This document shows, piece by piece, positions 10,987 through 21,987 of a DNA stretch of 64,000 nucleotides. The DNA comes from Typha latifolia (lineage: Eukaryota > Streptophyta > Magnoliopsida > Poales > Typhaceae): positions 5,169,001 through 5,233,000 of the forward strand of contig CM034112.1 of NCBI GenBank assembly GCA_019914945.1, in the 5' to 3' direction. A model generated the notes under the pieces. It was not told the origin of the DNA. It searched no databases and saw only the letters and a list, made by a program, of their open reading frames with translations. The translations under genes and the position numbers were made by a program. Each line of letters begins with the position of its first letter. The first letter of the stretch is position 1.

Positions 10987-11669
10987 GCTCTGAGCTTGTG
11001 GCAAGATGTGTATCGAGTTTGGGGCCGGCACCGTAGTCCAGCATGATGGATGATATTCAGAGTTGAGACAGATGATTGTAATAGTGAGAGATATGTGGAT
11101 TATATTTGGCTCTGACATATACGATTATCTAGTCGTTGGCATGCATCATGGATAATCATTGATGTGACTAGTATCATTGGATCGTGATCGTTATACATGA
11201 TATGTTGTTATATTGTAATTTCATCATGAGATATAATTTTGGCTGAGGATATAATATGCTCATTCATGAGAATTGATTTTACTTATATATATGTCATTGA
11301 GGATACATATATACATGCCCATATGTGGCATCATGCTTCTTTCTAATTCATATTATTCAGTACATGATTTACTCTCTGTTTGGCATCACTGATCTGGGGT
11401 AAGGTCTATTCACTAAGCCTTTAGCTCATGACTCTTTTTATTTTTCTTCCTTTCAAAAATAATAACTAGGTGAGTGAGTGGAGCATGATACTCTCTTAGA
11501 GGTCTTGCCCGTAGGTAAAGAGTAGATTGTGGTTAGTGTTATACGCTAGATGCATCATATTTTATGGTGTATTAGTTGACATTTCAGAATGTCTTTATCC
11601 ATGTCTTATACTCTAGGAGATGATGTTGTACTTGTATAATTATGTATCTACCTCCATTGTGTATATGTA

Positions 11670-12711
11670 TGTTAGGTTTTTATTTGTTGGCAATTGTGTA
11701 CAAAATATTCTAAGTATATTTTTTCATGTATATGAGCTTTACACAAGTCTAGAATATCTCTAATTTGAAAAATTGCAAGATTATTGGAGAAAAGCCGTCG
11801 AGTTCACACCGCGTTCATAAACGCGTTCGAATGCGGATATTGCGTTCACACAGATAGAGAGCCGCGTTCACAAATGCGTTCGAACGCGGGTTACTGCGTT
11901 CACACAGATCGAGAGCTACGTTCACAAACGCATTCAAACGCAACCTGAAGAATTCAAGCTGTCGCGTTCGAACGCACTCGAGCCCGTTCGAACGCACCAA
12001 CAAAGTTTAAGAATATTGTACTTTCGTGAGTACGGATAAGATTAGGATTTGGCTCTATCTTGTACTTTCATGAGTGCGGATAAGAAAGCAGAAAAAAAAC
12101 ACGGATCCAAACTCGGATCAAAACCCAATCACTAGAATAGTAGCAGTTACAAGACTGACTCACAAAACAACCCGTCGATCCAAACGACTTTGTTCCTCTC
12201 TGTCTTGCTCGCTAGAACCCATGATTCACCGCTTCTCGTGATTGAAGTCCAATCTCAGTAACCCTCGAGATTGATCTTTCGTCTAGATAGCCCTTAAGAC
12301 GAAAGATTAACTTTTGTAGATAAGTGGAACCTTGATAGTTGAAGAACCGATGTAGCCTCAAGAAGTCTCCTTCAATTATGCTTTTCAACCCCACTAGAGA
12401 TAGGGTTTCATAATCCTTATATATGATCTCCAAGATAGAGCCAAATCTAAGTCTTATCCGTACTTACGAAAGTACAAGATAGAGCCAAATCCAAATCTTA
12501 TCCGTACTCACGAAATGACAAGATAGAGTCAAATCCTAATCTTATCCATATCATGAAATTACAAGATAGAGCCAAATCCAATTTTTCCACGTTAAAATCT
12601 TGGTGTTCATCTCTACTTTCATTTTTAATGTTTCTTCCGACTTTTACTTAAGCGAACGAGCGAGATCATTGCCTAGTGTTTAGATACATACTTGTGTCTA
12701 GGGGTTTTTCA
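11670..12711 (+). repeat. 5' LTR of Copia C with internal inversion
   Basis: It starts TGTTAGG and ends TTTTTCA. The first ~410 bp and last ~130 bp match the 3' LTR in direct orientation, but about 12083-12579 matches the 3' LTR only as reverse complement. The TATA box (TATATAAGG on the minus strand, near 12420) therefore points away from gag. A promoter reading into the element is probably lost. Confidence 0.9.
11810..12000 (+). promoter_or_regulatory. GCGTTCGAACGC array in 5' LTR of C
   Basis: Roughly 53-bp units made of GCGTTCACAAACGCGTTCG-type blocks with GCGTTCACACAGA spacers, followed by isolated palindromes. The same array occurs at 14868-15055 in the 3' LTR. Confidence 0.65.
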
Positions 12712-12713
12712 AT

Positions 12714-12728
12714 TGGTATCAGAGCAGG
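12714..12728 (+). other. Primer-binding site, element C
   Basis: TGGTATCAGAGCAGG lies two bases after the LTR edge and matches the initiator tRNA-Met 3' end. Confidence 0.93.
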
Positions 12729-12760
12729 TTCTCTCACCCTTTAAGAGAGATCAGATAGGC

Positions 12761-14648
12761 ATGGATTTTCATAGAGATGGATCATCATCTATTAGACCTC
12801 CTATCCTAGATGGATCAAATTATGGATATTGGAAAGCTAGGATGAGAACTTATTTGAAGTCTATAGATGAGCGAGTATGGATGGCCATTGTGAACGGTTG
12901 GAGTCCACCAATGTACATGGTGGATGATAAACTTGCTGATAAACCGATAGAGTCATGGGATAGGTCAGACTATGAAAAAGTTGGATGGAATAGCAAGGCA
13001 ATAAATGCAATTTTTAGTTGTGTTTCCTCGGATGAATTTAGAAGAATTTCTACTTGTGAGATAGCAAAAGAAGCTTAGACGATCTTAGAAACTACTCACG
13101 AAGGAACTATGGCTGTCAAACTTTCTAAACTTCAGAGGTTGACTACTAGTTTTGAAACTCTACGTATGGAGGAGAATGAGACATTTGATGAGTTCTATGC
13201 AAAGCTGAGTGATATAGTCAACTCCAGTTTCAACCTAGGAGAAAATTCCCGAAAACAGAATTGTCCGTAAGATCCTTAGGTCTCTTCCAGAGAGGTTTCA
13301 GGCAAAAGTTACAGCTATTGAGGAAAGTAAGGACATCGATTCTATGAAAGTTGAACAATTGGTAGGAAATCTACAAACATTTGAGTCCAGCCTTTCAAGA
13401 CCGAGGAAGTCCAAAGGGATTGCCTTATCCACAATTGAACAAAGTATAGAGGAGTATGATGATGAAGGTGATTTAGATGTTGAGATGTTGGCCATGTTCG
13501 TTAGAAAGTTCAATAAATTCTTTCGTTAGCCAAACAAGTTGAATGCTGAAAAATTTTAAAAAAGCAAAGCCTTTGTGAAAAAGAAGAATACTGTTAGTTC
13601 GAATACAGGTGGTAGCAACAATAATGTCAAACAGAAAAATAAGAATTCTGAGAATAAAGTTCAATGTTTTGAATGTTCTGGTTTTGGACACATCGCACAA
13701 GAATGCCCTAATCGTCTTAAGAGAAAGGGTAAAGCTATGAAAGTTACTTGGGATGACTCAGATGAATCTGATGATAATTCTGAAAAAGACGAAGAAAACT
13801 TTGTAGCCTTTGCCTTTTCTCTACTTAATACTGACTCTATTGTTGATACTGATAGTACATATGATTTTGATATGTTACCAGCTGAGGAAGATTAATCTAA
13901 AATTCAAAAGGCATATAATGACTTGTACTTGGAGTCTTTTAAACTCAAGAAAAGCAATCTTAGACTACCTCAACGACTCAAGGTAATCGAATCAGAAAGA
14001 AATCAATTTGAGGAGAAGTACAAATTGGAACTTGAACGTGTTAAAGACCTTTTTGAACAACTTGACAATGCGAAAAATAAAATGAAGACTAATGAAATTG
14101 AACTAGAGCGATTGAATAAGGAAGTGACATTTCTAAAAGGGAAGAACAAACTTGATGAGATTCTAAAAGCTCAGATCTTTGGATAAGACAGGTATAACGT
14201 TGGATACACTAGTAATTCAAATAATAATAAAACTGTCTTTGTTTCCGCAGGTATATAAAAGGAAGAATACCTGAAGCCATCAACTGCATTTACAAAGCAA
14301 TCCTGGATGAATGCTTCTAAACTGAAGTTGAATCTACAAACTAGTGAAACTTCGACGGTACCAAAGGTAAACTCTAGTCACACTCCTCGACAAAAGGTGA
14401 GTAGAAAAAGGTTTGTTCCGACATGCTATCATTGCGGCATTCTAGGGCATATTCGACCTCATTGTAAAGTTTTGCAAAAACCTAGAAGTGCTTTTATTTA
14501 TGGGATGAAAACAAAGGCCATATGGGTCAAGAAAAGTGATTTGAAATGTTATGTTGTACATAATGCCTTGAAAGCTTTAAATTCTAACTTGTGGTATTTA
14601 GAGAGTGGTTGTTCAAGACATATGTCAGGCGACAAATCCTTATTTTAG
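12761..14648 (+). pseudogene. Copia gag pseudogene, element C
   Basis: The ATG at 12761 starts MDFHRDGSSSIRPPILDGS. The order is the Copia gag core, an acidic region, knuckle 1 (CFECSGFGHIAQEC, near 13670), a charged coiled-coil-like region (13930-14170), knuckle 2 (CYHCGILGHIRPHC, near 14430), and the first residues of the protease ending at ESGCSRHMSGD. A TAG at 13076 replaces a tryptophan codon of relatives, a 2-nt deletion shifts frame near 13245, and further stops lie near 13527, 13557, 13893 and 14185. The TAG at 14646 was created by the deletion that removed pol. This is the most complete gag reading in the window but not functional. Confidence 0.92.
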
Positions 14649-14715
14649 TCTTGTTGATTGCTCATTTGAAGTCTATATAATATCTTGTAACCTAGGTGTT
14701 TTGTCACAAATTGCC

Positions 14716-14727
14716 AAAAGGGGAGAT
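14716..14727 (+). other. Polypurine tract, element C
   Basis: AAAAGGGGAGAT directly precedes the 3' LTR start TGTTAGG. This is the usual start site for plus-strand DNA synthesis. Confidence 0.85.
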
Positions 14728-15774
14728 TGTTAGGTTTTTATTTGTTGGCAATTGTGTACAAAATATTCTAAGTATATTTTTTCATGTATATGAGCTTTAC
14801 ACAAGTCTAGAATATCTCTGATTTGAAGAATTGCAAGATTATTGGAGAAAAGCTATCGAGTTCACACCGCGTTCACAAACGCGTTCGAACGCGGATACTG
14901 CGTTCACACAAGACGAGAGCCGCGTTCACAAACGCGTTCGAACGCGAGTACCGCGTTCACACAGACTGAGAGCTGCGTTCACAAACGCGTTCGAACACAA
15001 CCTGAAGAATTCAAGGTGTCGCGTTCGAACGGACTCGAGCCCATTCGAATGCACCAACAAACTTTAAGAATATTGTGCTTTCATGAGTATGGATAAGATT
15101 AGGATTTGGCTCTATCTTGTACTTTCATGAGTGCGGATAAGATTTAGATTTGGCTCTATCTTGTAATTTCGTGAGTACGGATGAGATTAGGATTTAGCTC
15201 TATCTTGTACTTTCGTGAGTACGGATAAGATTTGGATTTGGCTCTATCTTGTACTTTCGTGACTACGGATAAGACTTAGATTTGGCTCTATCTTGGAGAT
15301 CATATATAAGGATTGTGAAACCCTATCTCTAGTGGGGTTGAAGAAGCATTATTGAAGGAGACTTCTTGAGGCTACATCGGTTCTTCAACTATCAAGGTTC
15401 CACTCATCTACAAAAGTTAATCGTTCGTCTTAAGTGCTATCTAGACGAAAGATCAATCTCGAGGGTTACTGAGATTGGACTTCAATAACGAGAAGCGGTG
15501 AATCGTGGGTTCTAGCGAGCAAGACTGAGAGGAACAAAGTCGTTTGGATCGACGGGTTGTTTTGTGAGTTAGTCTTGTAACTGCTACTATTCTAGTGATT
15601 GGGTTTTGATCCGAGTTTGGATCCGTGGTTTTTTCCCGCTTGGGTTTTTCCACGTTAAAATCTTGGTGTTCATCTCTACTTTTATTTTTAATGTTTCTTC
15701 CGACTTTTACTTAAGCGAACGAGCGAGATCATTGCCTAGTGTTTAGATACATACTTGTGTCTAGGAGTTTTTCA
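14728..15774 (+). repeat. 3' LTR of Copia C (1047 bp)
   Basis: It starts TGTTAGG and ends TTTTTCA. It contains the palindrome array (14868-15055), a fivefold 44-bp tandem repeat (about 15075-15297), a TATA box (TATATAAG at 15303-15310), and a leader ending near 15640 in the conserved TTTTTCCACGTTAAAATC block. The extra 44-bp units explain its length compared with 821-942 bp for other copies. Confidence 0.93.
15075..15297 (+). repeat. 44-bp tandem repeat, about five units
   Basis: Units contain GGCTCTATCTTGTACTTTCG and GAGTACGGATAAGA. Other LTRs of this family (30960-31010, 37800-37845, 47520-47565) have a single unit, so the expansion is specific to element C. Confidence 0.85.
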
Positions 15775-16005
15775 ATGTAGTTGTGAAAAGTTCTTGATGA
15801 TGTGTTATGACCTGTGTGGGGCCCAAGTAGGGTTATCTGTATGATGTTGACAGTTAGACTTAAATTATTCTTAGTTTAGATGTTGTGCATAAACTTATGA
15901 TGTTGATACATGTTTATTTAATTTTTAGTAATTAACCAAATGGTCAGGTGCCACGCACGTGCCATGTGCGCTCGTGCCATGCATGTGTTTAGGGTGGGTG
16001 TTGTA
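15775..16005 (+). repeat. Right end of LTR2 copy i
   Basis: Continuation of the LTR interrupted by Copia C, after the target duplicate ATGTA. It includes a GCCACGCACGTGCCATG region and ends near GGTGTTGTA, the imperfect inverse of the family start TGTAACAACC. No primer-binding site follows, so it is a solo or 3' LTR. Confidence 0.55.
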
Positions 16006-16977
16006 CCGATGTAGCTAACTTTTTTATGAGACGAACAGGTCGTATGGCTTAACAAGGTTTGGACACAGTCAAGCCCTATTCTTTAGGCTTTGATTGGAGT
16101 TCCCCAAGCTGGCAAGCCATCATACTTCCTCTAGATTGCACCGACTGAGCCTGAGACCCTTCCTATCTCAAGTACACATGATGATTTGGAGCTTTTGCTG
16201 ACTTACTTTGCTGCCCTATTTAACATTCCACGAGGACTACCACTTCTGAGACACAAAGACCACAAGATTGAGATCATTCTAGGGGCGGAACCAACCAACA
16301 TTTAGCCCTACCATTATCCTAACTTCCAAAAAAATGAGATATCAAGATTGGTTGTTGAGATTTTGGAGCAAGGCATTATCCAGCCTAGTTGGAGTTCTTA
16401 TTCATCGCCGATGCTGCTAGTGCAGAAGAAGGATGGGAGTTGGAATTTTTGTGGGGATTATTATACGCTGAACGCTATCACCATCAAAGATCGATTTCCT
16501 ATACCAGTCATAGAGGATGTACTGGACGAGTTGGCAAGAGCATCATAGTTCAGCAAGCTCGACCTTCGTATCGGCTATCACCAGATTCGTGTGTGAGCAT
16601 TGGATATCCACAAATCGGCATTCTAGACTCATGACAAACAAGACAAGTTCTGGGTAATGCCATTTTGACAAATGCAATGGCGACCTTCCTAGAGGTGATG
16701 AATGATATATTTCATCCACTCCTTAAGTAGTATGTGTTAGTATTTTTTTAATGATATCCTAGTGCATAGTAGGACCTAGGAGGAGCAACAAGTTTACCTG
16801 TGCTCACTGTTCGGGATATTGACGGATCACTCCCTAAAGGTGAAGAAAAACAAATGCCTTTGGGAAGAGCACACAGTAGAGTACCTCGGCCACATCTTCT
16901 CAATAGATGGCGTGGAAGCTGACCCACGCAAGGTATCATGTATGCTTGAGTGGCCGCAACTAGCGACGATGCGTGAG
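16006..16977 (+). pseudogene. Gypsy G reverse transcriptase, part 1
   Basis: A degraded RT of the Reina/chromovirus type: RGLPLLRHKDHKIEI (near 16230), EQGIIQP, VQKKDGSW (16420), FPIPVIEDVLDEL (16496), FSKLDLR-GYHQIRV (16550) and KKNKCLWEEHTVEYLGHI (near 16850). Many stops and a frameshift are present. The YxDD region survives as NDIL near 16750. The gene is cut at 16977 by Gypsy F and resumes at 22945 within the RELHGFLE-GYHHRF stretch. The region upstream (16006-16190) shows no clear domain. Confidence 0.85.
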
Positions 16978-17084
16978 TGATACGATTCAGACTTCACCGA
17001 TGTCGTCTCGAGCATGGATTCACTTTACGGGTGTCTTTGTTTCTTGTTTTAATGTTTAATTCCTAAGAAAATAAGTTTTCTATA

Positions 17085-17340
17085 TGTCGCGTTCGAACGC
17101 GGGTGGAGTGCGTTCGAACGCGGTTGTGAATGCCTGCATCACGTCCAAAGAGTGTGAATTGTGCATTCGAACGCTGCATTCAAACGCGCTATGAACGCCT
17201 GAATCGCGTATGCAAATCCAGAGAAGTGGAAAACATGTGCGTTAGGTCGTGCGTTCGAACGCTTGCATCGCGTTCAAAAATCCAAAGAAGGGCGAACAAG
17301 GTGCGTTTCAACGCGAGCGGGCGCGTTTGAACGCAGTCGG
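17085..17340 (+). promoter_or_regulatory. GCGTTCGAACGC array in Gypsy F 5' LTR
   Basis: About eight palindromes, several with CG-to-CA or CG-to-TG changes, lie upstream of the TATA-like CTCTAAAAG near 17387. Confidence 0.65.
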
Positions 17341-17402
17341 CGATAATGTACTATTTAGGGTTAATTTTGAATTGTTTGGTTAGCCTCTAAAAGATGTGGA
17401 TG

Positions 17403-18383
17403 TGATACGATTCGGACTTCACCGACGTCGTCTCGAGCATGGATTCACTTTACGAGTGTTTTTATTTCATGTTTTGGTGTTTAATTTCCATTAAAATAAG
17501 TTTTCTGTAAGTCGCGTTTGAACGCGGGTGGAGTGAGTTCGAACGCGGTTTGTGAACGTGGTGAAGAAATGTACTGTGCGTTCGAACGCGGTGCGTTCGA
17601 ACGCACTCTGAACGCCTGCATCGCATTCGCAAATACCGACAGGCGCGTTCGATCGCGCGTTGGAATGCCTGCATCGCGTTCGCAAATCCAGAAGAGCGAA
17701 CTCGGTGCATTCGAATGCGGTCGGGCGAGTTCGAACGCGGTCGACGAAAATTCTGTTTTTAGGGTTAATTTGAGTTGTCGGTTAGCCTATAAAAGGATGT
17801 GGTAGGCAACCAAATTGAGGATTGATCATTGAGATTGAGTTTTGCCTTGCCTCCTTCGTCTTCTTCAATCCCATTCTCTTAATCCTCGGTGACGCCGCTT
17901 CTAACCTCCCTCGTCCGGCTAATCACCCTAGTCCCTTAGGGGTGGCCCTCTTCTCCCCCTTCGTCCAATCTATCCCACACTTGCCCTAATCCTTCCATCA
18001 ACCACAACCCTTCCACCATCACTTTTCACCGGTGCCACCACATTCACGCCGGTCCACCTTCAACCACCATTACCTAGGATCACGTGCTTCCATCCACGGA
18101 TCCAAAACAGACCATCTGACCTTTGTCCACAAATCGGACGGTATCTCGAGATCCCCAAATCTGATTCGCCTGCAACTAGATTTGTTGGAAAGCTATTTTC
18201 TGGGGCTACAATATATCAGAGTTTCACATCGATCTGACGGCGGCATATTTTGGGATCTTATTTCAAAGTTCCGTGGCAGATCTAGTCCAGATCAAAAATT
18301 GGAAGAGAACGACCCTTCACCAAAAAGGCGAGATCGTACCAAGTTGCTATCAGAGCTCCATAGCCAGAGGCGTGATCGCAACA
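17403..18383 (+). mobile_element. Solo LTR of Gypsy LTR1 family, TSD GGATG
   Basis: Begins TGATACGATTCGG and ends GATCGCAACA (decayed GATCGTATCA). GGATG flanks it at 17398-17402 and 18384-18388. The host LTR continues seamlessly (GATG|GCAGCCATAGAG), so this is a clean insertion. It has a palindrome array (17510-17750) and an intact TATA box (TATAAAA at 17788-17794). Its right end includes an embedded decayed PBS-like block between two GATCGTA termini. I infer LTR-LTR recombination left one LTR behind. Confidence 0.93.
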
Positions 18384-18718
18384 GGATGGCAGCCATAGAG
18401 TCATTATTATTGAAGAATTGAGTTTTGCCTTGCCTCCTTCGTGTTCTTCGCTCTTGTTCCCTCGATCCCTGGCGACGCCGCTTCAAACCTCCATCAATCG
18501 GCCAATCACCCTAGTCCCTTAGGGGTGGCTCTCTCCTCCACCTTCTTCCAATCTATCCAACACTTGCCTTAAACCTTCCATCAACCATAACCCTTCCACC
18601 ACCACTTTTCATCGGTGCCACCCTATTAACTCCGGTCCATCTCCAACCACCATCATCGTAGGATCTCGTGCCTCCATCCACGGATCCTGAAATGACCCCC
18701 TAACATCCATGGATAAAT

Positions 18719-19211
18719 TGTGCGTCTCGAATTCCCCAAGTTCAAATGTGGTGATCCGATAGATTCATTGTATAGGGCGGAGCAATTCTTCGCATACCAA
18801 GGTATGGTGGAAGAATACAAGGTGATGCTTGCGAGCTTCCACCTTGAAGATGCGGAGCTTCATTGGTTTCGAGCAGCCAATGCCAGTGAGGCTATTGAAA
18901 CTTGGGCTGAGTTTTGTGCCGATATCACGCGGCAATTTAGAGTGTTGAGGTATGAAGACTTCGATGCTCTCCTCTCAAAGATGATGCAAAAGACCACGGT
19001 TGGGGCATACCAAGAAGAGTTTGAGAGGATAAATAGCCGATGTCAACCCCTATGGACGGATCAGCAACTTCGCAACACCTTCATCTCCGGGCTGTGGGGA
19101 GATATACAAGCCGATGTGAGGGCTTTAAGGCATAGAACCTTAAAGGAGGCCTTCGAAGATGCGGTGCTTATGGAAGACAAACATAGGGCCATGAAGATAC
19201 ACCTGAAATAG
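18719..19211 (+). pseudogene. Gypsy gag, N-terminally truncated, element F
   Basis: Open for about 160 codons: RLEFPKFKCGDPIDSLYRAE, a tryptophan-rich middle (AELHWFRAANA, ETWAEFCADITRQF) and FISGLWGDIQADVRAL. This is the Ty3/Gypsy retrotransposon gag domain with the Reina-like spacing. It forms the particle shell in active elements. The N terminus is lost to the deletion at 18718. A TAG ends it at 19209, and the reading continues into the zinc-knuckle region with further stops. Confidence 0.88.
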
Positions 19212-19998
19212 AGTTGGATAAGCCAAGGAAGCTGCAATCAATCTCAACCAACCATAGCGGTAGGAAACATCACCGGAGTACCAAGAGTTGCTGCTAGAGT
19301 GGTACCTCCTCGATCACCATTGAAGCCATCCCAAGATGTGAAGTACGCACCTAGAGGTCCGGGATGAGCACTCACACCTGCCCAAGTGGAGGAACGAAGG
19401 TCCAAGGGCCTATGCTTCCGTTGTGATGAGAATTTTGTACCCGAACATTGCTGTGCTAAACCAATGGGATCGGTGAGGCTAATAGATGGATTGGAGGATG
19501 TGGAGGATGAGTTTGCAGCTGAAGATGAAGGTGTGGTTGGACATGAAGGAAAAGTAGCTGAGGAACAACCCGTGGAGGGAGAAGTAGCTGAGGAACAAAT
19601 ATAGAGCCATGAAGTTACACCTGAAATAAAATGGGATGAGCCAAGGAAGACACAATCAAGCTCAACAATCATAGCGGCGGAAAATATTAACGGCATAGCA
19701 AGGACCGCTGCTGCAATGGTGCCTCCTCGAGCACCCCTGAAGCCATCCCAAGATGTGAAGTACGCACCTAGAGGTTCGAGACGAGCACTCACACCTGCTC
19801 AATTAGAGGAATAAAGGGCCAAAGGCCTATGCTTTTGTTGCGATGAGAAGTTTGTACCCGGACATCGCTGTGCTAAACCGATGAGATCGGTGATGCTAAT
19901 AGATGGATTGGAGGATGTAGAGGATGAGTTTGCAGCTGAAGATGAAGGTGTGGCTGGACATCAAGGAGAAGTAGCTGTGGAGCAACCCGTGGAGGACA
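19193..19998 (+). repeat. Tandem duplication of gag zinc-knuckle region in F
   Basis: Unit 1 (19193-19600) and unit 2 (19601 to about 19998) are direct repeats of about 400 bp. Each encodes a CCHC-type knuckle (CFRCDENFVPEHCC, then CFCCDEKFVPGHRC) followed by the acidic LIDGLEDVEDEFAAEDEGV stretch. Other Gypsy copies here (element K) have one. Both units carry stops (TGA near 19366, TAA near 19813). Confidence 0.88.
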
Positions 19999-20186
19999 TG
20001 ATAGCTGAAATCTCCCTCCATGCTTATTCGGGGACAGTTGTGCCAAAGACCTTGCAGGTGTACGGTGTAGTCAAGAAAACCACAGTGAGAATCTTGATTG
20101 ACACCGGGTCCACCCACAAATTCATTGACAAGAGGCTCCATAGGAATATTGGGCTCGAGTCGGAACCCATAGAAGGGTTCAATTGA
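19999..20186 (+). pseudogene. Gypsy protease, element F
   Basis: EISLHAYSGTVVPKTLQV then the aspartic protease motif ILIDTGSTHKFID (near 20090-20130) identify a retropepsin-type domain that cleaves gag-pol. The catalytic DTG is intact. The frame stops at 20184-20186, beyond which the linker to RT is frameshifted and degraded to about 20520. Confidence 0.88.
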
Positions 20187-20519
20187 AGGTGCAAGGCCAA
20201 TGTTTCACATTGGATCTTTATCCGTTGGCCTTGCGAGGTGCCGACATTGTTTTGGAGACCCAATAACTTCAAAGCTTGGGGCCCGTAACATTTAATTTCT
20301 CAAACCTCACACTGATATTTCGGAGGAATGGTCGAAGGGTGCTGCTGGATGTAAATCAACCACGGCAAGGGCCGACATTGTAACCACTTGTGGGTTTTCC
20401 TTGTGCAGGGGACCAGGCTCTACTATTGCAAGTGGCTATTGCTGAACCAGAACATCCACCACCAAGGGAAATAGCCACTGACCTGCAAGAGCTGCTGTAG
20501 GAGTTCAAGGATCTCTTTG

Positions 20520-21345
20520 AGGAACCTCGAGGACTACCACCGACCCGTCGGCACGACCATCGGATCCAGATCATTCTAAGGGCTAAACCAGCAAATGTCC
20601 GGCCCTATCGGTACCCACATGTCCAGAAGGAAGAGATCAGAAATTTGGTGGTACAAATGCTTGAGCAAGGGATTATTCAACCGAGTAGAAGTGCCTACTC
20701 ATCGTTGGTGTTGCTGGTTCGGAAGAAAGATGGGAGTTGGCGATTTTGTGTCAACTACCGAGCCTTGAATGCGATTATAGACAAAGACCAGTATCCAATA
20801 CTGGTGATCGAGGAGTAGCTAGATGAACTCACAGGGTCAACTTACTTCAACAAACTTGACTTAAGAGCGGGGTACCATCAAATCCGCGTCGACCCAGAAG
20901 ATGTGCACAAAACGGCGTTCCGAACTCATGATGGCCACTATGAGTTTTGAGTCATGCCGTTTGGGCTCACCAATGCACCGACCACCTTCTAGGTGCTGAT
21001 GAATGATCTTTTCCACCCACTCTTGTGTCGGTACGTGCTCATCTTCTTTGACGATATTCTAGTGTATTGCAGAAATTGGAGCGAGTACTTAGGGCATGTG
21101 CATGAGGTGTTGAATATCTTGTAACAAAACCAGTTAAAAGTCAAGATGAGAAAGTGTCTTTGGGGATAGTCATGAGTGGAGTACTTGGGACATATAATCT
21201 CAGCAAGAGGAGTTGAAGCCGATCCTAGCAAGATCAAGAATATGGTGCACTGGCCAATTCCTACTAATCAGTGGGAATTGAGGGGATTCCTTGGATTGAC
21301 GGGGTACTATTGGCGATTTGTTTCAACTACAGCAAAATTGCTGCC
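20520..21345 (+). pseudogene. Gypsy reverse transcriptase, element F
   Basis: Fragments in order: [94 protein letters not shown], the active-site segment IFFDDILVY (near 21045-21070), KCLWG and [10 protein letters not shown]. It copies element RNA in active relatives. At least six stops interrupt it (for example near 20816, 20948, 20990, 21122). Most are TAG or TAA where relatives have glutamine, arginine or tryptophan codons, consistent with C-to-T decay. Confidence 0.88.
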
Positions 21346-21987
21346 CCACTGACCTCCTTAGTCAGAATAGGTGGGTTTCAATGGACAGGCAAGGCGACGG
21401 AGGCCTTCGAAGCCTTGAAGACAGCTATGTCTACCGCTCTGGTTCTAGCACTACCGTATTTCAGCAAGCCCCTTATGGTGGAATGCGACGCTTCGGGTGA
21501 GGGCATTGGAGTAGTTTTGATGCAAGAGGGCAGACCCGTGGCATATATGAGCAAGGCATTAACAAAGTAGTCGCGACAGCTATCCACCTACGAGCGCGAA
21601 ATGTTAGCGATTCTACACGCCGTCACCAAATGGCGACCCTACTTGATCGGCTAACGGTTTACTATTCGCACAGACCAGCATAGCTTACCCTATTACATGG
21701 AGCAATGTGTACACACCTCAGCCCAGCAACGGTGGGTCACGAAACTCCTTGGGTATGACTACGAATTAGTCTACAAGAAGGGGATCGAGAATCGAGCGGC
21801 CGATGTCCTTTCACGCCAACTGGACACAAGTGAGCTTGCCTCTTTTTCAGCACCAACCTGTCCTCTAATTTTAGATATGTGGGGAACCAATGCAAAAGGT
21901 CAAATCATGTAGGAGATAGAGTCAGATATCATGGATCGCTTCCCAAATTTCAAACCTTGAGGACAAGGTTGTGGAAGCGTGGTGGAT
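21346..21987 (+). pseudogene. Gypsy RNase H and pol end, integrase deleted, element F
   Basis: RNase H motifs are VECDASGEGIGVVLMQEGRP (near 21480-21540), STYEREMLAILHAVTKWRPY (21580) and RTDQHSLPYYM (21670), followed by YKKGIENRAADVLSRQ. Then the sequence passes within about 25 codons to EIESDIMDRFPNFKP, the very end of pol in relatives. The integrase core and most of the chromodomain are absent. The purine tract before the 3' LTR (GAGGACAAGG to GTGGAT) is preserved. The same join exists in element H. Confidence 0.88.

Larger units (their letters stand above)
9906..11669 (+). repeat. Tekay-type LTR (LTR2 copy i), 5' edge cut by Gypsy H
   Basis: It matches 28620-30546 and, in its GC-rich first part, the reverse complement of 60175-60540: a CT-rich tract, the CGAGAGGCCGGCC region, a TTC microsatellite, then an AT-rich part with GATGATTATA-type repeats. 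Gypsy H is inserted at 9905/9906 and Copia C at 11669/11670. The LTR resumes at 15775 and ends near 16005 in GGTGTTGTA. It contains no credible gene. The serine-rich translation near 10200 comes only from the TTC repeat. Confidence 0.75.
11670..15774 (+). mobile_element. Copia element C, gag-only deletion derivative, TSD ATGTA
   Basis: Two LTRs (11670-12711 and 14728-15774) flank a 2-kb interior holding a primer-binding site, a gag gene and a polypurine tract but no protease, integrase or RT. The 5-bp direct repeats ATGTA at 11665-11669 and 15775-15779 show that it is one insertion event. The interior matches element B up to the protease DSG motif, then jumps to the sequence just before the 3' LTR (B equivalent near 47090). 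It resembles TR-GAG type non-autonomous elements that are mobilised by proteins from full copies. Confidence 0.93.
16978..18718 (+). repeat. Gypsy F 5' LTR, interrupted and truncated
   Basis: Pieces 16978-17402 and 18389 to about 18718 together match F's 3' LTR up to its GGATCCTGA region. The solo LTR at 17403-18383 splits it. Compared with the 3' LTR, about 230 bp of the right end plus the PBS are missing, so the break joins LTR leader to gag near 18718. Confidence 0.85.

Noticed and set aside
11815..12003. Arginine/serine/asparagine-rich small open frames (also 8543-8752, 14831-15096, 17462-17805, 30571-30975, 37511-37816, 38640-38984)
   Set aside because: They are translations of the GCGTTCGAACGC array in several frames and on both strands, within LTRs. 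No codon bias or domain.
19244..19792. 182-codon minus-strand open frame
   Set aside because: Antisense shadow of the duplicated gag zinc-knuckle region of Gypsy F.
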